Source: VFKU01 sp038916785 (GTDB taxonomy: Bacteria > Hydrogenedentota > Hydrogenedentia > Hydrogenedentales > GCA-2746185). From it: a DNA stretch of 64,000 nt. The stretch covers positions 11,263-75,262 of the forward strand of contig JBCLBO010000006.1 in NCBI GenBank assembly GCA_038916785.1, given 5' to 3'. Numbering within the stretch: the stretch's first letter is position 1; each line of letters starts with the position of its first letter. Shown here in pieces: positions 53,938 to 60,998 of the stretch. The translations under genes and the position numbers were made by a program. The notes beneath the pieces are model-generated. The model saw only the letters and a list, made by a program, of their open reading frames with translations. It was not told the DNA's origin and made no database searches.

Positions 53938-54624
53938 ATGCGGGTGGGGATCCATCAACTCCATTATCTTCCTTGGTTGCGGTATTTCGAGAAGATTCAG
54001 AGTTGCGATGTGTTCGTCGTGCTGGACGACATCCAGTTCAACAAGAACGGCTGGCAGAACCGCAACCGGGTGAAGACCTCGTCCGGCGCCGTCTTGCTCA
54101 CGGTGCCGGTGCAGATGAAATTCGCGCAGCGGCTCGGCGAAGTCCGGATCGACGAGCGGACGCCTTGGCGCAAGAAACACTGGAAGACGATCGAGCAGAG
54201 CTACGGGCGCGCGCCGTTTTTCTCCGAGTACGCCGGATTTTTTGGGGCGACCTATGCGCGCGAATGGGAATCGCTGAACGACCTGAACCGGCACATGCTG
54301 GAGTTTTATTTGCACGCGCTTGGCGTGACGACGCGGGTGGAGTATTCGTCGGCCTTGCGCGTGCCGGGTGAGGCGACGGAGCGGCTGGTCAACCTCATTC
54401 GTGCGGTGGGCGGCGAGTCGTATTACAGCGGGGCCTACGCGCTGGACTCCTATCTCGATGGGGACGCGCTCGCGCAGGCGGGGATTGCGCTTGATCTGCA
54501 AGCGTGGCGCGCGCCGGTGTATCCGCAGCTTCATGGAGAGTTCGCGCCGGATTTGTCGATCGTCGATCTGCTGATGAATTGCGGGCCGGAATCGCTGGGG
54601 GTCCTGTGCGGACAACTTGCCTGA
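53938..54624 (+). CDS. WbqC family protein
   Basis: WbqC-like proteins occur in O-antigen and capsule loci; the exact reaction is not established. 228 residues. N-terminal VGIHQLHYLPWLRYFEKIQ, then VVLDDIQFNKNGWQNRNR, then WRKKHWKTIEQSYGRAPFFSE, all conserved in the family. ATG at 53938 gives the canonical MRVGIHQ start; upstream in-frame GTG and ATG codons do not. Its last 19 bases overlap the DegT aminotransferase start. The pair probably acts on one nucleotide-sugar pathway. Confidence 0.9.
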   Translation: MRVGIHQLHYLPWLRYFEKIQSCDVFVVLDDIQFNKNGWQNRNRVKTSSGAVLLTVPVQMKFAQRLGEVRIDERTPWRKKHWKTIEQSYGRAPFFSEYAGFFGATYAREWESLNDLNRHMLEFYLHALGVTTRVEYSSALRVPGEATERLVNLIRAVGGESYYSGAYALDSYLDGDALAQAGIALDLQAWRAPVYPQLHGEFAPDLSIVDLLMNCGPESLGVLCGQLA

Positions 54625-55637
54625 TCCAGCATTCGGCCCCGCAGATCGGCGCGGAAGAAGAGGCGGCGGTCCTGCGCGTGATGCGATCGGGCCGTCTCGC
54701 GCAGGGCCCGGAGGTGGAGACCTTCGAGCATGAATGCGCTGCGCGGGTCGGCCGGCGCTACGGAGTGTCGACCAGCAGCGGCACGGCGGCCCTGCACCTC
54801 GTGTTGCACGCGCTCGACGCCGGCGGCGGCCAGGAAGTGGCGATTCCCGCCTATGCCTGCGCCTCGCTGATGACGGCGACGGCGCTCAACGGCAGCGTCG
54901 CGCGCGTGTGCGACGTGGGGCCCGATTTCAATCTCGATCCGTCCGGCGTGCCGCCGCGCGCGCGCTTCGTCATCGCGCCGCACCTGTTTGGCAAGGCCGC
55001 GCCGATCCTGCCGCGCGGCGTGGTCATCGAAGACATCGCGCAGTCCATCGGTGGTATCACGGGCCGCGCGGGGGTCGCGGCGATCGTGTCGTTCTACGCG
55101 ACGAAGATGTTGACGACGGGCGAAGGCGGGATGGTGCTTACGGACGACCGGACGCTTGTAGAGCGCATTCGCGACCTTCGAGACTACGACAACCGCGACG
55201 ATTTCATCCCGCGTTTCTGCTACAAGATGACCGAGATGCAGGCGGCGATGGGGCGGGTCCAACTGCGGCGATTGCCGGAATTCATCGAGCGCCGGCGCGC
55301 AATCGCGCAGCAGTACCTCGATGCGTTCGCGGAGTTACCGGTGGGCCTGCCGGATCCGGCGGACCACGTGTTCTTCCGCTTCGTCGTGACGACGGAGGCG
55401 CAGGCGCGGCTGATCGCGCGCCTGAACAGCGACGGCGTCGAAGCCAAGCGCCCGGTGTATCGTCCGGCGCACCGCCATGTGCGGGACGGCGTGCCGGTGA
55501 ACATCGCGCGGCTCGCCGGGGACTGCCGGGGCGCGGAGCGGGCGCACCTGACGGCGGTGTCGCTGCCCATCCATCCTGGCATGGGCGAGGCGGAGGTGGA
55601 GTCGGTGATCGATTCGGTGAGGGGCTTTTTCGTTTGA
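54606..55637 (+). CDS. DegT/DnrJ/EryC1/StrS family aminotransferase
   Basis: PLP-dependent sugar aminotransferase of 343 residues. STSSGTAALHLVLHAL binds phosphate, VVIEDIAQSIGGITG holds the cofactor Asp, and K167 in SFYATKMLTTGEGG is the Schiff-base lysine. It probably installs an amino group on a keto sugar for a surface glycan. GTG start at 54606 lies inside the end of the WbqC gene, so translation is coupled. A PNPT-family lipid-sugar transferase follows 66 bases downstream, suggesting a polysaccharide set. Confidence 0.9.
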   Translation: MRTTCLIQHSAPQIGAEEEAAVLRVMRSGRLAQGPEVETFEHECAARVGRRYGVSTSSGTAALHLVLHALDAGGGQEVAIPAYACASLMTATALNGSVARVCDVGPDFNLDPSGVPPRARFVIAPHLFGKAAPILPRGVVIEDIAQSIGGITGRAGVAAIVSFYATKMLTTGEGGMVLTDDRTLVERIRDLRDYDNRDDFIPRFCYKMTEMQAAMGRVQLRRLPEFIERRRAIAQQYLDAFAELPVGLPDPADHVFFRFVVTTEAQARLIARLNSDGVEAKRPVYRPAHRHVRDGVPVNIARLAGDCRGAERAHLTAVSLPIHPGMGEAEVESVIDSVRGFFV

Positions 55638-55703
55638 GCTGAGCGGCGCGGGCGGCGCGGGCGGGGGCCTGCGCTGGGACGAGTAGCGAGCTGGGGGAAG
55701 CGC

Positions 55704-56855
55704 ATGTACTCGACGTTGCCAAGTTGGCCGGTGCTGTATTTCTACACAGGTGCGATCGCGTTTGTGCTCGCGGCATTTCTGATGCCGGCGGCGATCGCGT
55801 TGCTGCGGCGGTACAGGATTCTGGACCGCGTGACGGCGGAGAAAATCCACACCCTGCCGACGCCTCGGGGCGGCGGCATTGTGATTTTCCTCGCGTTCGC
55901 CGTCGCCGTGTTGCTCCCGGACTACCGCGACAATCCGATGAAAGGCGTGATGATCGGATCGCTCATATGCCTCATCGTCGGCGCCATCGACGATCTCCGC
56001 GGCGGCGTGCCCGCGGTCATCAAGCTCGCGGCGCTCACCTGGGCGACGCTGGTGATGTCGCTGTTCGGCGTGCAACTCAAACTCTTCGGATTTTTTCCGC
56101 TCGACCTTTTCGTCACATGGCTGTGGATCGTCGGGGTGACGAGCGCCTTTAACGGCATTGACAACATGGATGGCCTGGCGGGCGGCGTGGCGGTGATCGT
56201 GTCTGCCATGTATCTCGCGATCGCGCTTGACGCGCATTACGCAGCGGGCACCGAGACGAGCCTGTCGTGGTTCGGCTTGCTCGCGGCGGGATTGATCGGC
56301 GCGAACCTCGGCTTCCTTCTCTACAATTTCAAGCCCGGGAAGGTGTTCATGGGCGATTCCGGTAGTTTTTTCCTCGGATTTATCCTTGCGGCGCTGGGCG
56401 TGATGGGTGAATGGGCGGACAGCCGTGTCGTGGCGTGCACAATTCCCGTGCTCATTCTCGGCGTGCCGGTCTTCGATTTCATCTATGTCCTTATCGCGCG
56501 CATCGTGCGGGGCGAGACGAAGACGCTGCGGCAAGTCATCGAGCATTGCGCGACGGACCACCTTTCGCACCGGCTTGCCTGGATCGGATTCTCGCAGCGC
56601 GGCGCGGTGCTGTTTGTCTACATGATGGCCTTCGCGCTGGGCATTGCCGGGATCCTGCTGCGCAATAGCACGCGCGGATTCGACAGCGCGCTCGGCCTGA
56701 TGCTCGGCGGCTCTGTCGTGGCGCTCGTGGTTGCGTTGATGGTGACGGCTGAAAAGCATCAGGCTGCGCTCGAACGGCGGATGAAGGACCTGCGCCCGCT
56801 GTCGATTGTCGATGCCGCCGAGACACCTCAGGAAGAACTGCGCAAGACGGCGTAA
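55704..56855 (+). CDS. Undecaprenyl-phosphate sugar-1-phosphate transferase (WecA/TagO-like)
   Basis: Polytopic inner-membrane enzyme moving a HexNAc-1-phosphate from a UDP-sugar onto undecaprenyl phosphate, the priming step of glycan assembly. 383 residues with about ten hydrophobic segments. PNPT family motifs: TPRGGGIVIF, LIVGAIDDLRGG, FNGIDNMDGLAGG, GKVFMGDSGSFFLGF, PVFDFIYVLIARI and the HxxH-like ATDHLSHRLAWIG. ATG at 55704 with GGGGGAAG upstream. It follows WbqC and DegT genes, so O-antigen-like or exopolysaccharide synthesis is likely. MraY is less likely given these motifs. Confidence 0.93.
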   Translation: MYSTLPSWPVLYFYTGAIAFVLAAFLMPAAIALLRRYRILDRVTAEKIHTLPTPRGGGIVIFLAFAVAVLLPDYRDNPMKGVMIGSLICLIVGAIDDLRGGVPAVIKLAALTWATLVMSLFGVQLKLFGFFPLDLFVTWLWIVGVTSAFNGIDNMDGLAGGVAVIVSAMYLAIALDAHYAAGTETSLSWFGLLAAGLIGANLGFLLYNFKPGKVFMGDSGSFFLGFILAALGVMGEWADSRVVACTIPVLILGVPVFDFIYVLIARIVRGETKTLRQVIEHCATDHLSHRLAWIGFSQRGAVLFVYMMAFALGIAGILLRNSTRGFDSALGLMLGGSVVALVVALMVTAEKHQAALERRMKDLRPLSIVDAAETPQEELRKTA

Positions 56856-57066
56856 ACCTCCTCTCGTTGATTGAGCCCTTCGATACCGCGGAAGAATTTT
56901 GTTGTGCGGTTGAGTCCTGTGCCCCGGTAGGGGCGCTTGAAAATAGCGCACTACTTCAGTGCCGGGTCCGCGCATATGGACATTCATGAGTCCCGGAGGG
57001 ACGGCTGGCGCGATCCAATTTCCTCCGTCAGCCGTCCCTACGGGACTCGATTTTGCTAACGTCCCG

Positions 57067-57206
57067 GACCCGGCACTAAAGTGCCGGGCTACTATCGGTC
57101 GTCCCTCCGGGACTTCATGTGACTCGTGTGAAATTTGACCCGGCACTAAAGTGCCGGACTACTATCGGTCGTCCCTCCGGGACTTCACGTGACTCGTGTG
57201 AAATTC
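57067..57206. repeat. Tandem 70-bp paired-hairpin elements
   Basis: Two 70-base direct repeats begin at 57067 and 57137, differing at only a few positions. Each contains CCGGCACTAAAGTGCCGG, then CTACTATC, then GTCCCTCCGGGAC, then GTGACTCGTGTGAAATT. Further partial units (CCCGGAGGGACGG near 56992, GTCCCTACGGGAC near 57034) fill the 418-base gap between the WecA-like and M32 genes. Same family as 5531-5616. No gene is seen in the gap. Confidence 0.9.
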
Positions 57207-57273
57207 GGCCGCCGAAATTGGCAACAGTGTGTAGCCTGCGGTCGCGCGGGAGCGCGACCCTCCCGGTTCGGAT

Positions 57274-58809
57274 ATGATGCGTGAGGTGTATCTCGACGAG
57301 GATTTGGCGATGGCTGTTGCTGAGTTGGGCGAACTGCGCGGGAAGTTGGCCGAGGTGTTCGATGTGCGCGCGGCGATCAGGCTGCTGAGTTGGGACCAGG
57401 AAGTGAACATGCCGCCGAAGGCGGCGCCTGCGCGCGGGCAGCAACTGGCGACGCTGTCGGGCGTCGCGCACCGGATGTTTACCGACAAAGGCGTCGGCGA
57501 ATTGCTCAAGCGGCTTGGCGACGCCAAGGCGCTTTCCGCCGATGAGCGAAAGCTCGTGTCGGAGACGACCTACGACTACGCGCGTGCAACGAAGCTGCCG
57601 GAGTCGTTCGTGACGCGCTTTGCCGAAGCCACGAGCCGCGGATTCCATGCGTGGATCAAGGCGAAGAAGGAAAGCAAGTTCGCGGAGTTCCAGCAGGAGC
57701 TGGACACGCTCGTGGGCCTGTGCCGCGAGCGCGCGGAGCTGATGGGATACGAGGGATCGCCGTACAACGCGCTGCTCGAGGACTACGAGCGGGGCTTGCG
57801 CGTGGAAGCCTTGAGGCCGATGTTCGCCACGCTCGCGCGCCGGCAGAGCGCGCTCATCGGCAAGATCGTGAAGTCGCCCAAGCAGGCGGACCTCTCGTGG
57901 CTCGATGCGGCGTGGGACGCGGGCAAGCAATGGGACTTCACGCTGCGGCTGCTGAAGGACATGGGTTACGACTTTGCCGCGGGCCGGCAAGACAAGGCCG
58001 AGCACCCGTTTACGTCGGAGTTCGACCTTTACGACGTGCGCGTGACGACGCATCTCTACGAAGACAATCTGTTCGCCGGGATGATGGCCTCGCTGCACGA
58101 AGGCGGCCACGCGCTCTACGAGCAGGGCCTGCGTGAGGAGGACCGGCGCACGCCGCTGGGCCAGGCGGTGTCGTTGGGGATTCACGAGAGCCAATCGCGG
58201 ATGTGGGAGAACCTCGTCGGCCAGAGCCGGCCCTTCTGGAATCATTACGGCGAAGTCCTGCGCGGATATTTTCCGGACGAACTGAAGGGCGTATCGGCGG
58301 AGCAGATATTTCGCGCGGTCAATCACGTCGAGCCGACCTTGCGCCGTCTCGAAGCGGACGAGTGCACCTACAACCTTCACATCATCTTGCGCTTCGAGAT
58401 CGAAGTGGACCTGATCGAGGGCCGATTGAAAACGGCGGACGTGCCGGCGCGGTGGAATGAGCTGATGAAAAAGTATCTCGGGCTCGACGTGCCCGACGAC
58501 GCGCAGGGTTGCCTGCAAGACGTCCACTGGTCGCACGGCGCGTTGGGTTATTTCCCGACGTATACGCTTGGGAATGTGTATGGCGCGCAGATGTTTGACC
58601 GGATTCAGCAGGACATCCCGGAGCTGTGGACGCAAATTGGTCAGGGTAATTTTTGCGCGTTGCTCGGCTGGTTGCGCGAGAAGGTGCACCGGGTGGGCCG
58701 GCGGAGACTACCTGCGGAGATCGTGCGCGACGCGACGGGCAAGGATCCCGGGGTCGAGCCGTACTTGAGGTATTTGGAGGGGAAGTACGGCGAGTTGTAT
58801 GGGCTCTAG
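57274..58809 (+). CDS. Carboxypeptidase Taq (M32) metalloprotease
   Basis: Cytosolic zinc carboxypeptidase with broad specificity, 511 residues. Family motifs: SWDQEVNMPPKAAPARG near the N-terminus, active-site HEGGH at 275-279 (zinc ligands H275, H279; catalytic E276), ESQSRMWENLVGQS, and DECTYNLHIILRFEIEVDL with the third ligand region. DVRVTTHLYEDN precedes the active site. Two ATGs (57274, 57277) could start it; no strong ribosome-binding site is visible. It is monocistronic and flanked by repeats on both sides. Confidence 0.95.
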   Translation: MMREVYLDEDLAMAVAELGELRGKLAEVFDVRAAIRLLSWDQEVNMPPKAAPARGQQLATLSGVAHRMFTDKGVGELLKRLGDAKALSADERKLVSETTYDYARATKLPESFVTRFAEATSRGFHAWIKAKKESKFAEFQQELDTLVGLCRERAELMGYEGSPYNALLEDYERGLRVEALRPMFATLARRQSALIGKIVKSPKQADLSWLDAAWDAGKQWDFTLRLLKDMGYDFAAGRQDKAEHPFTSEFDLYDVRVTTHLYEDNLFAGMMASLHEGGHALYEQGLREEDRRTPLGQAVSLGIHESQSRMWENLVGQSRPFWNHYGEVLRGYFPDELKGVSAEQIFRAVNHVEPTLRRLEADECTYNLHIILRFEIEVDLIEGRLKTADVPARWNELMKKYLGLDVPDDAQGCLQDVHWSHGALGYFPTYTLGNVYGAQMFDRIQQDIPELWTQIGQGNFCALLGWLREKVHRVGRRRLPAEIVRDATGKDPGVEPYLRYLEGKYGELYGL

Positions 58810-58848
58810 GCGGATTTTTGGCCGGGAGGCAGGCCGAGGGTGAGGGGT

Positions 58849-58885
58849 CGCGGGCTGGAAGTCGCGGGCTGGAAGCCCGCGCCAC
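58849..58885. repeat. GGGCTGGAAGCCC hairpin element, second site
   Basis: CGGGCTGGAA occurs at 58851 and again within GCGGGCTGGAAGCCCGC at 58864-58880, followed by GCCAC as at 44592-44612. The palindrome can fold as a 7-bp stem with a 3-base loop. It lies between the convergent M32 and LysR genes. Confidence 0.6.
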
Positions 58886-58927
58886 GAGGGATTGCCGTGT
58901 CGCGGGTCGAAGGGACCGAGCAGGCGT

Positions 58928-59821
58928 TTAGGGCGCGCGGTGGGAGGCTTTCGATGTGTCGCGCAGGAGATTCTTGAACAACTTTGCGGCGTCGGGCTCG
59001 TATCCGCCTTGGCGCCAGACTGCGCCGATGGCTACGCGCGGTAGGCCGGGTAGCTGGAGCGGGGCCATGCGGCGGCGGTCGTCGGGGCGCAGCGTCATTT
59101 CGGGAAGGATCGAGAGGCCCACGCCTTCGGCCACGTACTGCTTGAGGACTTCGAAGCTGCCGCTGTCCATGACGACGTTGGGCGTGAAGCCGCTCTCGCG
59201 GAAGTGCGCGCGCAAAAGCGTCCCGGTGCGCGTTTCCGTTTGGATGAGGACCATGGGTTCGCCGTTCAGGTCCTTCAGCGCGGCGCGCTTGCGTTTGGCG
59301 AGCGCGTGTCGGCGCGGGACGACGAGCACGAGGCGCTGGTCGAAGAGCGGCCGCACTTCGAGTCCCGCGCGGTCGAGCGGCAAGGTGACGATGCCGAGAT
59401 CGAGATCGCCCTTGAGCACGGCGTCGGCGACTTCATCCGACGAGCGGCAATGGATGAACACGCGCACCTTGGGCATGCGCGCGGAAAACGCGCGGACGCG
59501 CGCGGGCAGAAAGTAGAGCGCGTTTGTGTCGCTCGTGCCGATGCGGAGTTCGCCGGCGCCGGCGCCGGATCGTTCGCGGACCTCCGCTTCCATCCGGCCG
59601 GCCGCGCGGAGGAGGTCCATACCGCACTCGTAGACGATGCGGCCCGCGGCGGTGGTTTTTCGCGTTCGGCGATCGAGGAGTGTCCCGCCGCACTGCCGCT
59701 CGAGGGCGCTGACCCGCTGGGAGATGGCCGGTTGCGTGCGGTGGAGTCGCTCGGCGGCGAGGCGAAAGCTGGCGGCGTCGACGACGGCGCAAAAGCAGCG
59801 AAGGGAGTCCAGTTGGATCAT
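58928..59821 (-). CDS. LysR family transcriptional regulator
   Basis: 297 residues. N-terminal winged helix-turn-helix: LDSLRCFCAVVDAASFRLAA then RLHRTQPAISQRVSALER, followed by a ligand-binding domain with GELRIGTSDTNALYFLPA and GDLDLGIVTLPLD. LysR regulators usually act on the divergent neighbour, here purM, 99 bases from start to start, and often autoregulate. A candidate operator lies in the gap. The effector is unknown; control of purine genes by a LysR protein would be unusual. Confidence 0.92.
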   Translation of the reverse strand: MIQLDSLRCFCAVVDAASFRLAAERLHRTQPAISQRVSALERQCGGTLLDRRTRKTTAAGRIVYECGMDLLRAAGRMEAEVRERSGAGAGELRIGTSDTNALYFLPARVRAFSARMPKVRVFIHCRSSDEVADAVLKGDLDLGIVTLPLDRAGLEVRPLFDQRLVLVVPRRHALAKRKRAALKDLNGEPMVLIQTETRTGTLLRAHFRESGFTPNVVMDSGSFEVLKQYVAEGVGLSILPEMTLRPDDRRRMAPLQLPGLPRVAIGAVWRQGGYEPDAAKLFKNLLRDTSKASHRAP

Positions 59822-59846
59822 AACTAAATATTATCATTTCCATAAA

Positions 59847-59865
59847 ATAATTGCGATTGCATTAT
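59847..59865. promoter_or_regulatory. Candidate LysR-type operator
   Basis: ATAAT-N9-ATTAT with perfect 5-bp inverted arms, fitting the T-N11-A pattern of LysR boxes. It lies 26 bases from the LysR start codon in an unusually AT-rich stretch (59822-59866) between the divergent lysR and purM genes. Its position suits autoregulation and control of purM. This is a sequence-pattern call only. Confidence 0.5.
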
Positions 59866-59920
59866 GAGTGACGCGCCCGTATGGTGGGGGCGTGGCGATT
59901 GCTGCTGTGGACGGGACCCG

Positions 59921-60988
59921 ATGCCGGACAAGAAACGACGACTGACCTACCGCGACGCGGGGGTGGACATTGACGCGGCCGATCAGGGGCTGCAGCGGGC
60001 CAAGGAGTCCATCCGGCGCACGTTCGACGAAAATGTGTTGCGCGACATCGGTACTTTTGGCGCGATGTACCGCTTCGATCCCGGCGGCATGGAAGAGCCG
60101 GTGCTGGTCTCGAGCGTGGACGGCGTGGGGACGAAGCTGAAGATTGCGTTCCTGATGAACAAGCACGACACCGTGGGCGTCGATCTTGTTTCGCATTGCG
60201 TGAATGACATTCTCGTGCAGGGCGCGCGGCCGATGTTTTTTCTCGACTACCTTGCCTTCGGCAAGATCGATCCCGCGGTCGTCGAGGCCGTTATTTCAGG
60301 CGTGGCGAATGGCTGCCGCTTTGCGGGGTGTTCGCTGGTGGGCGGCGAGACGGCCGAGATGCCGGACATGTATCGGCCTGGGGAGTATGACATCGCGGGT
60401 ACGATTGTCGGCGTGGTCGATCGCAAGAAGATAGTGGATGGCGCCACGATCGAAGAAGGCGACGTGATCATTGGGCTGCAATCGAGCGGGCTCCACACGA
60501 ACGGATACAGTTTGGCGCGGAAGATTTGTTTCGAGGCGGCGGGTCTTAGCGTGCACGATCCGATGCCCGGCGTGGGGCGCAGCGTGGGCGATGCGCTGCT
60601 CGAACCGCACAAGAGTTACGCGCGCGTGATTCAGGTCCTCTTGCGGATCGTGACGATCCGCGGGATGGCGCACATCACTGGTGGCGGGATTACGGAGAAC
60701 TTGCCGCGGGTGCTGCCGAAGGGCCTTGGCGCGCGGATTGACCTGGAGACGTGGACCATGCCCCCGGTGTTTCGGTTTTTGCAGGAGGCGGGCGGCGTCG
60801 AACAATCCGAGATGCTGCGCACCTTCAATTGCGGCCAGGGATATCTGGTGGTGGTGCCCGAGGCGCAGGAAGCGAAGGCGATGGACGTGCTCATGCAATC
60901 TCTCGAACCGCCGGCGGTGATCGGCCGCGTGATCAAGGACGAGGCCGGCCGCGTGCATTACACGGGGAGTTTGGACCATTCCCGCTAA
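59921..60988 (+). CDS. purM: Phosphoribosylformylglycinamidine cyclo-ligase
   Basis: ATP-dependent closure of FGAM to aminoimidazole ribotide, step five of purine synthesis. 355 residues: YRDAGVDIDAADQGLQ, VSSVDGVGTKLKIAF, GVDLVSHCVNDILVQGA, GGETAEMPDMYRPGEYD, IGLQSSGLHTNGYSLAR and HITGGGITENLPRVLP are all family blocks. ATG at 59921 (MPDKKRRLTY) chosen; an in-frame ATG at 59864 would overlap the candidate operator and add a Cys-rich leader. It is followed after 10 bases by purL, so the pur genes form an operon. Confidence 0.96.
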   Translation: MPDKKRRLTYRDAGVDIDAADQGLQRAKESIRRTFDENVLRDIGTFGAMYRFDPGGMEEPVLVSSVDGVGTKLKIAFLMNKHDTVGVDLVSHCVNDILVQGARPMFFLDYLAFGKIDPAVVEAVISGVANGCRFAGCSLVGGETAEMPDMYRPGEYDIAGTIVGVVDRKKIVDGATIEEGDVIIGLQSSGLHTNGYSLARKICFEAAGLSVHDPMPGVGRSVGDALLEPHKSYARVIQVLLRIVTIRGMAHITGGGITENLPRVLPKGLGARIDLETWTMPPVFRFLQEAGGVEQSEMLRTFNCGQGYLVVVPEAQEAKAMDVLMQSLEPPAVIGRVIKDEAGRVHYTGSLDHSR

Positions 60989-60998
60989 AATCGAGACC

